Assembly: GCA_030765055.1 (NCBI GenBank)
Contig: JAUKNK010000057.1
Coordinates: 5,449,501 to 5,513,500, forward strand
DNA length: 64,000 nt
Source: Mantis religiosa
Taxonomy: Eukaryota; Arthropoda; Insecta; Mantodea; Mantidae
Reading direction: 5' to 3'
Part shown: piece by piece, positions 46,141 to 58,735 of the stretch
How the letters are laid out: each line of letters opens with the position of its first letter
How positions within the stretch are numbered: the stretch's first letter is position 1
Notes under the pieces: generated by a model
Database searches by the model: none
The model's input: the letters and a program-made list of their open reading frames with translations, nothing else
What the model was told of the DNA's origin: nothing
Made by a program: the position numbers and the translations under genes

Positions 46141-47509
46141 AATCTGTTAACTTTTACACTTCAACTAGAAACTTGTAGATACGAGAGGGACTGTTGTTCC
46201 TCCATGGGAATAATCAGTATGGCCCTGGCCCATTACGAACCTAACTGGGTGCCTAACGGCACATTGGAAAGAAACATTTAATTAAACTGAAATATGCAAT
46301 GTCAAGATTATAATCAGGAGAAATTAATTCTAACAAGATTTGTGAAGTTCATGCAGGGCAATGAGGCTAACACAATCAGTTTGTTTTGTTTGTTTGGTCA
46401 CATCACGGAGCAGTGCACTAGTTCATTGAACACGACATAAAGAAAACAACCTCACCAAATCAACATAGATATTTTAACCACCACCATACATCAAGCCATG
46501 CATTTTTATCACCACCACCAAACATATAACTTCAGTAATTATTCTAATCTGTAGCAGAACTCAGGAGCGGCTACTCCTTAAGTTTGCAGTTTTGCTCTAC
46601 CACACCCACTGATTTTGAATATACAACAGGTGCATTTTGGACATTGAAGCTGCACTTGTTTGCATTGTTTTATATACAAACATCTTTCAGTTACGCTTAT
46701 TATCTCTAGCTGCCCATGACCACAGAAGTCAAAATAAACAGAGGCTAGCTGTAGGAGCCACCAGGTTTACGACAAAATGTTAACCCCAGAATTCGGCCAT
46801 ATATAGGCTCTCTGGGGGGTTGTGGGAGTGGCTTCTTATGCATTGCTTAAATGGAGGTTTATCAACCTAGCTCCTGCTACTCCTAGCAACCACCAACCTA
46901 TCATTATAACGATAATACTCTTAGCAATGGATATAACATGACGTTCAGGCTTCGCTTACTTTTTGTCTGCTTGTTCTGTGGTGTGGTGTTTGATTTTAAG
47001 CTGAGTATTCTAATATTTTATTTATAGTTCTTATTGTGTGTGTTGCTTTTGTGCGTTTTTAAAATTCTGATAGAATGAATACCATGCATTCTTCACATGG
47101 AAAGCCCTTTTTGCAATGGAGTGTTAAATAAAAATCTGAAGTGAATTGAATGGGTAGGCCTACACCAACATTTCTGCAACTCAAACGATTTAGACTATAG
47201 CTAAAACATTCAAAAGGAAGTTCAACCCTGACATGTACAAGAAGCATGACTGCTTATGTGGATGTGAAGTTAATAACTCTTTATAATGTTATCCATGCCT
47301 GCTTTATGGCAGAGATTGAAAGAAATACAACACATGCACAACCGTGTTAAAAAACATGAGTCCTTTTCGTCTCATATAAAAATGCATTAAGTTTAGCAAT
47401 GAATCGGAATATTAATACTGCTACACAGATGTACAGTGCATACAGTTGTGCAGCTGCACAACAATACAGTTACGCAGAATACATGTTCTAAATATCTTAA
47501 TAAACTGTA
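46141..47509. other. Intergenic, no gene seen
   Basis: No convincing coding signal. Short frames only. Confidence 0.45.
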
Positions 47510-49090
47510 TACCATTTTACGGCTCATTTGAGCTGGCTTTAAGAGGTCATGATGAACCTGATACATCACAAAACCCTGGTATCTTTTTTAGGTCTAATAG
47601 ATTTCAGTGCTGATCTCCATAATGTCATGAAAGGCCATCTTCAAAAGCAACTGCTTTAAAGGGCACTTCAAAAACTATACAAAACGAAATTCTTCAGTGT
47701 ATGTTAGAGGTATGCCAAGAGGAAATAATGGAGATTAAGGATGCAGAATTCCTTGCTGTCATAGCAGATGAAACCACTGTTGTTTCCTCAGTGTATCAGA
47801 TATCTTGTGAACGACAAGCCTGTAGAATGATTTTGGAGCTTTGTTCGACCTGCTGGTCATGATGCAGACTCTCTTGCCACAGTCGTTAAATCTGAACTTG
47901 AAATGCAACTGCCAGTGTGCCCGAATAGCCTTATAGCACAGACCTATGATGGTGTGTTGGTCATGGGAGGTAGGAAACATGGCGTTCAGGCAGTTGTAGA
48001 ATTTAATAATGATGAATGCCGCTTCAGGACACACCAGTGTGAGGATATTTTTTGCCAATTTACAAGGAATATGCAGATTGTTTTCAAATTCTCCTCAAAA
48101 AACAGCGGTGCTTGATGAATTTGTGCAGAAACGATAGCCATGTACTGTTCCGACACGGTGGAATTTTCATTCATGGACCGCCAATACCATTTTCGAACAC
48201 AGGGAGAATTTACTCGTAATAGAATGTATGGGGGTTATTCAGAAGAAAGCTCTGTTAAACAACAACGCCACACTTGTTCAGGCTTCTGGGTTGATGGCCA
48301 CTTTGAAAGATGATAATTTTGTATTCTGGATGTCCATCCACAGGATCATGCCCCATGTGGATATTTTGTACAATCAGCTGCAGAAACGAAACTGTAATGC
48401 AACATTTACCCTCACCCAGCTAAATGCATTTGAAAGGGAAGTACAAAAAGTGAGAAATAGCGTGGATATTGAGTTCCACGAAGATACTGCAATTAAGAGG
48501 AGAAGAACAGAAGATCATGATGTGAAAAGAAAGAGATGCTCTTGAAGTTTGTGACATTATTCTTAGAGAAGCAAAGGACAGTTTTAGCTTCACGGGGCAT
48601 CTGGTAGCCTCAACTTTGTTTCATCAAGAAAATTTCTCCGGCTATGATAAGACATTTTCAGAGGTTCTATCCTTTTATCATTGGAACAAAATTTCATACA
48701 GAACTGACTATAATTTACAGTCAAGAGGAATGTCCGGAGCTTTGTGCTTGATGGACTTCATTAACGAAAACACTTTGTGCTACATTTAGCGAATGTATCA
48801 AACTCCTGCGAGTGCTGTTAACCAAGCCATTGTCTACCGCTGAAGCAGAACGTATTTTCTCAACTTTAGAGAGTAAAAACAAAACATTGTGAACACAATG
48901 TCTCAGGACCGTTTGTCAGCATTAGCAATACTTTCAAATGAGAGGGAGTTTGTTATGCAGATCAGCAACTTCAACGCAAAAGTTATTGATGGATTCGCCG
49001 GGTCTGAGGAGAGGAGAGCAGAGTTCCTGTTTAAATGGGTGCGTCACTACTACTCTGTATTTTATTTTTCATTTGTGCACCACCAATAAT
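47510..49090 (+). pseudogene. hAT-type transposase (ZMYM1/DUF4371-like), decayed
   Basis: Plus-strand pieces in order, in changing frames: RGHDEPDTSQNPG-like start near 47,545, EIMEIKDAEFLAVIADETT (catalytic Asp segment, about 47,720-47,775), DSLATVVKSELEMQLPVCPN-like residues, then VPTRWNFHSWTANTIFEHRE, SGLMATLKDDNFVFWMSIHR and IMPHVDILYNQLQKRN. The C-terminal dimerisation region follows: LSTAEAERIFSTL (about 48,830) and NTMSQDRLSALAILSNE (48,889 on). The family is hAT-like transposases related to ZMYM1-type proteins. Many frame breaks. Terminal inverted repeats were not found. Confidence 0.8.
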
Positions 49091-51249
49091 TTAATCCACC
49101 GGCCAAAACTGGTATAACTTCCAAGCCAGACCACTTTAACGAAAGTATTAAACATTTGAATAGCAGCTCATATTGATCCATATTCCTTCACAATACTATA
49201 TTTTGTACATAACTATTTTCTTCTTCTTTTCTCAATGTAGCTTGCTTTCTTGTGATAAAATCCGCTTGTTAAACCAATTTACCAGACTTACACAGATTAA
49301 TTTGAGACAACTGCCACTTTGATCATTTCACGGCCTAAGAGATATATAACCGAGGTGTTGTGGTCCCAAGATTAAGTATTTACCATGAATCAAGCTTCTT
49401 GTTACAGAAATCGCAGTGTGTGAATTAACAGATATAGGTTCCTACATTTTCACAGATATAATATTTGTTGTCTGATGAGTACCTACCAGGAGCAAAGCTC
49501 ACACTAATCATAGGTTTATAGTGGAGTAGTACTTCTATCACTTTTATGTTAGCTTCTTACGTGCTGTTCAAAGGGCTTTCGCAGTTGTAATATCCTACAT
49601 ATGGCATGGTTTCGCGTCTTCAAAACGTAATTTTTAATGAAATTTAACGTTATAAATCAGGCAGGTGCGTCGGTTGCAGGATTTCGAAGTGATAGCATTT
49701 ACACAAGAAACAATTTTTAAGGTAATTTCACAACAGTTAATAAATTCTACTTCACTACATATTGACCTAGCTGGGTAAGTTTTTATGGACTAGATGAGTG
49801 ATATTTGTAAAAAATGAATGTCACTGGTCCTTCCCATTTCTAATGTAACCAGTGCGAGCCACAGAACATAAACTATCTAAAAGTGAACCTCCCATGTTAA
49901 TCGTTGGCAATATGAGGTGATCGCAATGCCCCTATTTTCAGGTGGCAAACTAAATTATGGAAAATCATGTGCCCAAGTCTTTTAGGTTGTCATAATATTA
50001 TAGCTGCCTTTTTCATACTTGCCTAGCTGTCTGCTGGTGTTTATGTTCCAATCCCTCATTGCTATAGATGACGCACAAAGATAATTACGTGAGCTTTGAG
50101 AGTTGTCACTGCAGTTTCAAAGTGGTTGCATTTTTTAAAGCTCACAAAATCATACTATTCCATCATTGTGTAAAGTTCAAGTGCTCCTAAAATATTTGCT
50201 TTGTAAAGTATTTGCTCCAGAAACTTTCTGCATATACTGACAAATTACAGCTTTGTAATTTCCAAAATTGCATTAAAAGAGACAGCAACATAACTTACTT
50301 AAGAAATTACAAGTGGTATCAGATGCAAATGAAATATGGAAGAATTCTAAGCTATATACTGTAAAATATTCTCATGGGCATTCTAGAAAGTCCATTCTAC
50401 TGTAAGAGTTTTTCCCATAGCACCTTTCAATGTTTTTATGACTACAACCATTGCTTTATTAGGTAAGGCATTCATAAATTCCAAATACAGCAACCAAATG
50501 CAATTAACATGGATTTTATACCTGCAAGTAATGGAATATAATTGAAATCTCCAACAAAGTTCAGTGAAGTTCAGTTTTAATATGGGAACATTGACTTCTT
50601 GATTTGTGTATCTGAAAATAAAATACAATTAATGTAATGCCGATGAGCTTTTATTTTTCCATGAATGGTTTTCACAGCAAAGTATAACAGGTATTCACAC
50701 TAACCTTCAATAATAATGACAGTGTTAAACACATATATGATTATACTCATTTCTCTACCCCTGGAGTAATTAGCCAAGATCACAGAATCATTTATCAAAT
50801 ATTAATTCATCCACAGGAACAGAACGATCATTCAAACCACAGAATATCAAACCACTACAAATTTAGAAGTTGTAGCATAACATGAATCAGCCAATCACCT
50901 TCGTGATGCAGTACGCCAGTGCCTCTATTTTCGGGTGCAAAGTAAAATCTCTTGTTCCCATTTCTCCTATCTTGGCTTTACCCATGTGGTGCCCACTCTG
51001 TTAGTCAGATCACATTGAGTGCAAGGCTGAGAAACAATGGACATGTCCTACACTTATGGTACATGCATCACCACTCCAAGTACACTGGCACTTATACCTA
51101 TCTTACTTTAGGTATTATCACCTCAAAACATGTAGTACAGTAGGTCAATAATAATGTAAAACATCATTAAGATCATAGTCACATGCAATCTGCTCTGTGT
51201 ATTAAAAATTTAAATGCTGAAAGAAATAATAAAGAATTCCTCATTGTTT
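49091..51249. other. Intergenic, no gene seen
   Basis: AT-rich; only short frames without motifs. I see no repeat boundaries. Confidence 0.45.
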
Positions 51250-52560
51250 GGTGTGTGAGTATTTAAGAATGAGTATACAACTTCCGTGAAAGCTTCAGGT
51301 TTACCTAGTAGTTTTAAGTAGTATGGAAGGTTGTTGTATATTATTCTTTTCACAGAATAACAACGTCCTTTCTGGAGCAGTTCTAAACTGTGCTATCAGA
51401 TTACCATATTCCTTGTAATGTGTTTATTGACAGCAAATTTCTTTGTGACATTCTTATCATTATCTCTAAGAATATATTAACCAACAAGAGTAAATTTTTT
51501 GTGGACTTAAATAAGGGCCTCTGCAATTGTAATGCCTAAGAGCCTATTTTTTTGTAATATGAAAACTTGTCTGCTCTGTGCTGACTTACTCCAGAAGACA
51601 TGGACTGACAACGTGTAAGATATGCCGCTCTTGAAGCACTTTGATTAAACAAAGCAAGCAAGCTAAGCCCCGATAGCTGTTATTTGTTTTCTTCAACAGA
51701 ACTGTTCATTTGTTTTCTGCCTAAGGAAATCACTATCAGATACTTCATTTATTATGCGATTCTCATATCCAATTCTAGATTCCATTATACATTTACGTTG
51801 TCTTTTAAATTGAAAAAAATATATTTTATCATAATTTTTTGATAACTTATTTGATTCAAACCAAATATTGAAAAAATAAAATAAAATATTAAAAATAACA
51901 GTGAGCAAATAGACCCTAGTAGGACATCTGTAGTAATAACACCTTGTTCCGAATGATAGCCATTTACCCTGGTTTTCTTGATTTTGTTCGTTAAGAAAGA
52001 TTTGAACTAATTTATAGATGTCTCACTGAAAATATAAAATGCTAACTGTTGTAGCAGGAGCTTGTCAAATACACCAGCTAAATCAGAAAATATTCCTAAT
52101 TTTAGTTATTTTTTTATCAAAGGCGCAACTAATTCTGAACTTAGGATGCTGCCAGTTCAGTGGATATTGTTTCTCCAAATCTCGACTGCAATAGGTTGAG
52201 AATATTATGTAACCCTATGTACCTTGTAACACAAATGGATAGCGTTTTCTCCATTATTTTAGAATAAGCCGTCGGGAGCAAGATTGACTTATAATTGGAA
52301 GTTAGTTCTTATTTTTTCTGGAAATATCCTTGTGGAAAAGGCATATATTATAAATTTACATCTTCCTGGAGTTTATCATATTGGACAATGAAAAAAAGGA
52401 ATGATTGGATATATGTCTAAGAGGCTTACTCAGTTCAGTAAGTAATGTTTTAAGAGTTTGGTAATTCTCTCATCCATAACATAAAGAGCTTTTGCTTCTG
52501 TCTCTCTGGGAGTAATGGAATCCGTTTGTAATTATAGTTATTTTGAGATATGCCTTTTAT
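51250..52560 (-). pseudogene. CR1-like LINE RT, heavily decayed
   Basis: Minus strand, with many frame changes: YSKIMEKTLSICVTRYIG, LNLLQSRFGETISTELAASK, FSDLAGVFDKLLLQQLAFY (motif A, LSAAFDT-like, decayed), and residues resembling YGVPQGS at about 51,905-51,960. Towards 51,300 a C-terminal KRIIYNNLPYYLKLLGKPEA segment matches the usual end of such proteins. The YxDD box is not recognisable. Family call rests on pattern order only. Confidence 0.55.
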
Positions 52561-52693
52561 GTACAGTTGAATATTGGTCCAAACTTTTGCTTTCTTTTTC
52601 AGTTTTTAGCGCTGCTTGTGTTATGTGGTGCACTGTTATGCATATTTCAAATCTTCAATGTTTATTCTTACCTACTGCAGTTGATTGTTTAAC

Positions 52694-52966
52694 CCTTCCT
52701 TGGTGTCTGGTGTAGTGTTTTACGCCCACTTTTACTACATAGGGCACCGCAGGCGGGGACACTGATGATACATGAGATGAAGATGGAGCACCGGTGGAAT
52801 GAGATGGCGGGGGAAACCGGAGGTCCTGGAGAAAACCAGCCCCAGCTCCGTGTTGTCCACCGCAAATCTCACTTTGCGGTCGCCTGTGATCGAACCTGGG
52901 CCGCCTTGATGAGAGCCAAGCGGTCTAACCACTGAGCCATGGCACGGCCTTCCTTGGTGTCTGGTG
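52694..52966 (-). mobile_element. tRNA-derived SINE (S1), copy b, with 19-bp TSD
   Basis: The SINE body is 52,713-52,947, minus strand, with box A and box B in the tRNA head. It is flanked by an exact 19-bp direct repeat CCTTCCTTGGTGTCTGGTG (52,694-52,712 and 52,948-52,966). This is a clean LINE-type retrotransposition signature. Box B is mutated (GGTTCGATCAC). Confidence 0.9.
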
Positions 52967-53279
52967 CCTTTATAGATACCAAGGCTGCTTTACAAATGCG
53001 AGAAGGGTTAAATTTTGTCAGTTTAGTCAGGCAAAAGTTTTCTAAACTTTGTTTCTTGAATACTAATATGACTGTAACTAAACCTAATACATCTTACATT
53101 TTAAACTTGGTAAGGGGAAGAAAGTGTTTGACCTTGTTGGGAAACCGAGCACACATGTAATGAGATTAAGGTTTTTATATACATTCCAATTTTAAATATT
53201 TGTAGCTCCCAGAAAAAGTTAATATAGAATCATGCTAACAGCAAACATAATTCTGCAAACACAAATGTTAACATAAATT
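52967..53279. other. Spacer between SINE and Penelope element
   Basis: AT-rich. A 73-codon plus frame (52,939-53,160) is built partly on SINE sequence and is not taken as a gene. CAAACATAA-type short repeats occur at about 53,240-53,310. Confidence 0.4.
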
Positions 53280-55640
53280 ATGTTTTGCAAACATAATTTT
53301 GCAAACATAAAATTCATAAAACTATGTTTACGAAATAAAGTAACACCCCGATTTGTCCGGAGGATAGTAAAACCAGGCAACGGAACTCAACAACAAAGAG
53401 CGGCCGAAAGAAAAGTTTTACAGCTAGAAATCAATAAACATTATAAACATTTGGAAGAAACAGAATTGAAACTTTATAAACTTCATTCAGTTTTAACGAA
53501 AATGCTGGGAAACACGATGTGGGATAACTTCGAACAAAACTATTTGGCAATGCTAAGCAAGAAAATGAAAACAAAAACCGAAAAACTAAAGTAAAAATTG
53601 ACCAATTTGATGAACATTTCTTCACATCGAAAACATACCGAAAAAAAGTTTAAGAATAAGAGTCACATCGGAAATAGAAACTTGAGTCCAACAGCAATTA
53701 GTCTACACGCTAAATGCAAAATGGCAATAAGTAGCGTAAACGAAAAAACAATTACGCAAAACTTTGAAAACGTTGTAAATCTATCTAATCAAAATTTCTC
53801 CACAAAAGAATTAGGTCTTCTTAACAAAGGATTAAAAACTTGCGTAAGTTTTTCAAACGAAATTGAGGACAACATTGCAGATATAAACATTTCGGCACAG
53901 TGTCTACCAGTATCAAAACAAAATCTACTTAAAAGCCAATGTTAAACTATTTTGGAAGAAATAAAAACCAGATCCGTTCAGAAGAGCAAACAAAATATTA
54001 TCCATTCATTGAAACAAAAAGACGTCATATACGCCAAGGCAGACAAAGGTAACAAAATAGTCATAATGAATAAATCTGATTACCTTGAAAAAATGGAAGA
54101 AATGCTAACTAACAGTGAATATGAAACCATTTATAAAAATCCATTAACAGCTTGCATACAATCATTTGAAAAAACAATAGCAAAATCAAGTATAATATCA
54201 AACAAATATACAGTTAAACCAGATAACCCAACCTTATCTAGACTTTATGGCTTACCCAAAATACACAAACCATCCATAACAATGAGACCTATAGTTAGCA
54301 GTATAAATTCACCAACATACAAACTTGCAAAGTGGCTAATAAACAAATTCAACTCATTTCCAAAATTCCATAGCCTAAGCATCAAAAACACCTATGAACT
54401 TATAGAACACATTAAGGATACTGAACTAAATGAAGAAGACACACTAGTCTCATTTGACGTTAAATCACTGTTTCCCAACATAGCAGTTAAACAACTCCCA
54501 ACATTGATAGAAAAATGGCTCAAATCACTTGGAATTTCGTCACTTGAAATTTCAGATTACATAGAACTTACCAAATTATGCATAGAACAGAATTTCTTCC
54601 AGTTTCAAACAAAATATTTCCATCAAACTTCTGGTTTAGCAATGGGCAACCCCTTATCACCCTTCCTGGCCGATCTGTACATGAGTGCACTAGAAATAAG
54701 GATCACTAAAGGTTTCCCATGGATGTTCAAACTCTGGCAAAGATATGTAGATGACATATTTGCCATAGTGCCAAAAAAAACACATCAGTGATGCACTAAA
54801 ACTTTTAAATATTCAAGAAAAAAGCATCAAGTTCACTGTAGAAGTTGAAAAAGACGAGTATTTACCATTTTTAGATTTAAAAATAATCAGAAATAAAAAT
54901 AGAATAAACTTTGGCATTTACAGAAAACCAACACAGAAGATCCCACAAACAGGCAATCTTTAATAGTTTAGCACACAGACTGGTCAACATCCCTCTCACA
55001 GCAGAAGAATACAAAACAGAATATAACAAAATTATTGAAATAGCACAGAAAATGACTTTCCCAAATCACTAATATACGAAAAAGTGAACTTAGCAAATAA
55101 GAAGAAACTACTAAAGGAAACCACAACCCTCTCAGCTACAGAAACTAAAATGATCTTCAAAAAATTCACTTACCATCCATGGGCCTTTGATAAATTCAAA
55201 AAAGTCTTCAAGAAACAAAACATTAAACTAGCTCCAGTGAACCATTACTCCTTAAAAAACCTAATTTGCTCAAACATCAAAGATGCCATTTCATCTAACA
55301 AAAAATCTGGTATATATCAAATTGAATGCTGTGACTGTAGTCAAATTTATTTTGGAAAAACCAAAAGGACTTTAGAAACAAGAGCAAAGGAACACTTTAA
55401 GAACATAAAATACAAACAATTAAAAAAATCAGCAGTTGCCACGCACTTTTGGGAAAAAACCACAACATAAATCCAGAACAAAAATTACTAAAACACAACA
55501 GGAAAACAAGAACTGTCCACATGGGAACAAATCTTTATTTAAAAAAATAGGAACAAAGTATTCAATTTCGACATCCCCCAGAAAGATTTGTTCAGCAAGT
55601 TCCTCGAACCACCACCAGAGGAGACCGAAGACAAAATATT
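53280..55640 (+). pseudogene. Penelope-like RT / GIY-YIG protein, broken
   Basis: One frame runs 53,280-54,791 with two in-frame TAA stops (53,592-53,594 and 53,943-53,945). The N-terminal part is basic and helical (HLEETELKLYKLHSVLTKML). RT motifs: ADKGNKIVIMNKSDY, LYGLPKIHKP, MRPIVSSINSPTYKLAKWL, FDVKSLFPNIAV (motif A), QTSGLAMGNPLSPFLADLY and RYVDDIFAIVP (YVDD at 54,743-54,754, intact). A frameshift in an A8 run near 54,772 separates the thumb region (EYLPFLDLKI). The GIY-YIG part is SGIYQIECCDCSQIYFGKTK (about 55,308-55,367) with the following TLETRAKEHF. Later frame breaks near 55,440. Confidence 0.87.
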
Positions 55641-55700
55641 GCCAGCTACACCAATGAGAACCAGTCGATGTCCGGCTGAAGATAGAGGGAAGGCCTCTGA
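53280..55700 (+). mobile_element. Penelope-like element (P3), long copy
   Basis: Contains a 5' coding region, full RT and a GIY-YIG endonuclease in the expected order. No flanking LTR-like repeats were found; the 5' and 3' limits are those of recognisable coding sequence. It is 5' of the minus-strand ZNF block C and in opposite orientation to the other RT-bearing Penelope fragment. Confidence 0.85.
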
Positions 55701-55934
55701 AACTAGTTCCGGGAAAATTTAAAAGTAAGTGTTGTTTAGTGTCATTAATGGACTCCCAATTAATTTAATGCTAACAGCACCCTATTAAGATGTAATTTGC
55801 TGTTATACATATTCAATATCAATGAAATCCAATTGATCTTTATGTAATTAAATTAGCGTATGACATGCTGTGGTGGTTATTTTAAACATTTTTTAATTGT
55901 GTAAAATTTGCACATTCATGAGATAATTCAATGA

Positions 55935-58341
55935 GTGAAATATTATGTAATATTGTCGTTATTAGTAGCTGCAAGAATGTGATTACGTAATGTGGTGGTG
56001 TGGACCAGTAGGACATAAGCTACTTGGTTGCTATAGCAACGTAGAAAGAAGGGAGCACGAAATTCTCTGCAATTGGCGTTCTTCTGCATCAGAACTCCGT
56101 AAGAGAAAGATGTGTATTTGAGTCTTTCCAAGTATGTACAGATACAATATTACGTGTGTGTATTTAAGATGAGAGTAAGAGAAGAATGGTTCATCTATAG
56201 GTCCATCACCATTTGTTAAGAAAGACCATTTCACATTAAATTTGTATTAAAGTTTGCTAAATTTTCAAAAGAATTAAATATTCAACTTTGAGAAAAAGGA
56301 TAAGTATCTGTTCACTTTAAAAACAGTAATCATTTTTTCTCATACTCATGACCATGCCCAGAGGTAAGATCTCTAGCTCCAGGGATTTTACTCGGGATAC
56401 TACAAGATTAGACTACAAGATCTTCACATAGATGAGAAACAAATCATTACTACCATCCATCCCAAACGATTTGCAGCATTCCTATTGCAAATGATCCCTC
56501 AATGCAGGACTTCTAGAACGTTATGTTCAGTATTACATTTAGCAATATATTTCATTATTGCTTTCTGAAAAGAAATACAATAAACATTTTATTTATTACC
56601 TTTGATAAAGACATACGCCGTCTAAGTGACTTTCCGCACAATATAAGAAGTCACAATATTAAACACATCAACTAAAATATACAGTGTAGCTTACGATTTG
56701 TCTCAAGTATAAGTAAAACGAATAACATCTTATTTTAAAATGGATCCTGTCATTGGTAATGTTCCGATACTAAGTCATCAGCTATTTGTTCTGTTCTCCC
56801 TGAGTAAGTAGTTATCACAAATAATTTGGTCATGTTTTCTCAAACAGAGAGGAGCGTTTCTTTTTAAAATTGCATATTCAGCTTTGTTGTTCTTTTTGTT
56901 TTATTCTTTTTGTTTCCTTTTCAATGATTATGGCTCATTTGGTAACTTATTCGCTGTTCGTTGTACCAGTTTATATATCATTAACAGTTATTTCAGATCA
57001 TTGGGTAGCTTTGATGCTGTTGCTCTTCTCTGTAGCTATTAAGTCCAACAGTCCTGGCTTGTGGAATATTTGTTTTGGTTTACGACAAGGATAACCCTAG
57101 AACACATGCAATATTAAACATATGGTTAAAAATTACCACCTAGCACACAATGTATGTATTATATCAACTCCATACTTAATATCGTTGTAATGCTTGATCA
57201 TTCTGGGCTTTTTCTCGCCAACTTTGACAGTTGTTCCGAGGAAACATGTAGACCTGAGAGCAAAACTACTGTTTTACCATTTTGGAACATTTGAATCACT
57301 TGCAGGATGGTGGCAGCTATAACCAAGAGATGTTTGACCTGCTGCAATGTTTACAAGATGCTTCCTTCAAAACTATTAGCTGCCATCAACCAGAAGGAAG
57401 CTCATTGGGACATAACAACAGTCTTATTGAGTGAAATGGAGTACGAGATGCAAAACAAAAGGAGTCATAAACTACCCCTCATGGTGATTCGTCAATAGCA
57501 AAAGTAATGTTCTTTTCAACCGAAATGTGGTATCTGATCAATATCATACTCAGAATAATATCTGGAGAGAAATCTTCTCACAGTGCTTCAATGGAACATT
57601 TGTATTAGCTATGTAGAAAAGCTCAAGATAAAGTTACACCTGAAAACTATCTTGACAATTTTATTAATCATTCCACTGAAGTGATGAACTCTTTCTTCTA
57701 CCCAATGCGACAGGGTTTCAGCCCAAGGAACAGGGACACAGTTATACACATGTACTTTTCTCGCCTTCCTGAACGAATGTGAAAATGACACTATGGAGGA
57801 TCTATTAATTGTGTAGTAAGCAAAGCACTTGTGTGAATCCACTGTCAAACTAAAAAAGACAGAAATACAACGAATAACGTAACCACATTAAAGAGCTGGT
57901 AAAAAGTGCGGCCACTTATGCTAATTTGGAACTAGTGATGTTAAAAAGCAGTTCGTTTATTGCCAAATTTGTAGGTGAATATTATTAGACAGATTCCATA
58001 ATTGTTGACTATGTAATTCCAACTACTATATACATAAAAATTAATACACTTATTAAACATGAACTAAATAATAATTCTACTACTAATAATAATGTGATGA
58101 TAACAAGAAATACTATCACACACAAAGCTAAAACCAAAACTCACAAATACCACCTATTTTCTATTCAATAAGAACTGCTTCCTTGAAACAAGACAACTAG
58201 TGCTCTGGTATCATACTCCATTCATCTCCACGTCATACCCTCATCACAATGAATATTTATCACATTATTGAGTAATGTTACCCTCATAAAGTAAACAATG
58301 CAGTTTCATAAGTGACAACGGACTAAAGACCGTATCACAAA
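55935..58341 (-). repeat. Duplicated 3' flank of ZNF block C
   Basis: Reverse-complement match to 9,660-12,005 and 32,030-34,135. It carries the same landmarks: TTCTTCTGCATCAGAACTCC near 56,077, TTTCAGATCATTGGGTAGCT near 56,990, and GCCACTTATGCTAATTTGG near 57,911. The right edge (58,230-58,341) enters the last zinc finger of the exon, where a hAT element interrupts it. Confidence 0.72.
58230..58341 (-). pseudogene. C2H2 finger exon (block C), part downstream of the hAT insertion
   Basis: Minus strand from 58,341: residues matching the last finger of block A (KFVIRSLVRCHL-like, corresponding to DKSFSRLSLLKVH with frame damage), then the linker GGTAAC ... AATAATGTGATAAATATTC shared with blocks A and B. 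Joined to 63,741 on the far side of the hAT. Confidence 0.72.
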
Positions 58342-58349
58342 CTTATTAC
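58342..58349. repeat. Left TSD of the hAT element
   Basis: CTTATTAC, repeated exactly at 63,733-63,740. Eight base pairs is the standard hAT duplication. Confidence 0.9.
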
Positions 58350-58487
58350 CAGGGATAGGATTTCTAGGTAAATACATATTCCTTAATTTCACTGATAGAC
58401 TCATTTTTAACTGATGTCCATCGATCATGTCGCCCTCTATTCAAATTAAACAAATTTAGTTTACATATTTTTGACATTAGTACATAT

Positions 58488-58724
58488 TGTAACTTTGTGG
58501 GTTCGTGAAATAAGAAGACGAGGTTAAAAACGCAAAAACTACACTTTATTTTCCTATCAAAACACCGTTTAAACTCACAATTTGCTAGATCACCTCAAAA
58601 CTGTTTATTTTTCCAACACACACTCAACTGTCTCTTGATTTCGGTAACGATCGGCCCGAAGTTTCCCGAATCTCCACCGGCCATCATTTTTCATCGGCTC
58701 CGCGAGCCTACCACCAGGGTGACA
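58488..58724 (-). repeat. Gypsy 3' LTR (237 bp)
   Basis: Bounded by TG...CA read on the minus strand (TGTCACCC ... AAAGTTACA). It aligns end to end with 60,921-61,158 with roughly 20 mismatches by eye (about 90% identity). A GAGGAGGGAGCAG polypurine tract lies just inside at about 58,725-58,737. Confidence 0.9.
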
Positions 58725-58735
58725 CTGCTCCCTCC

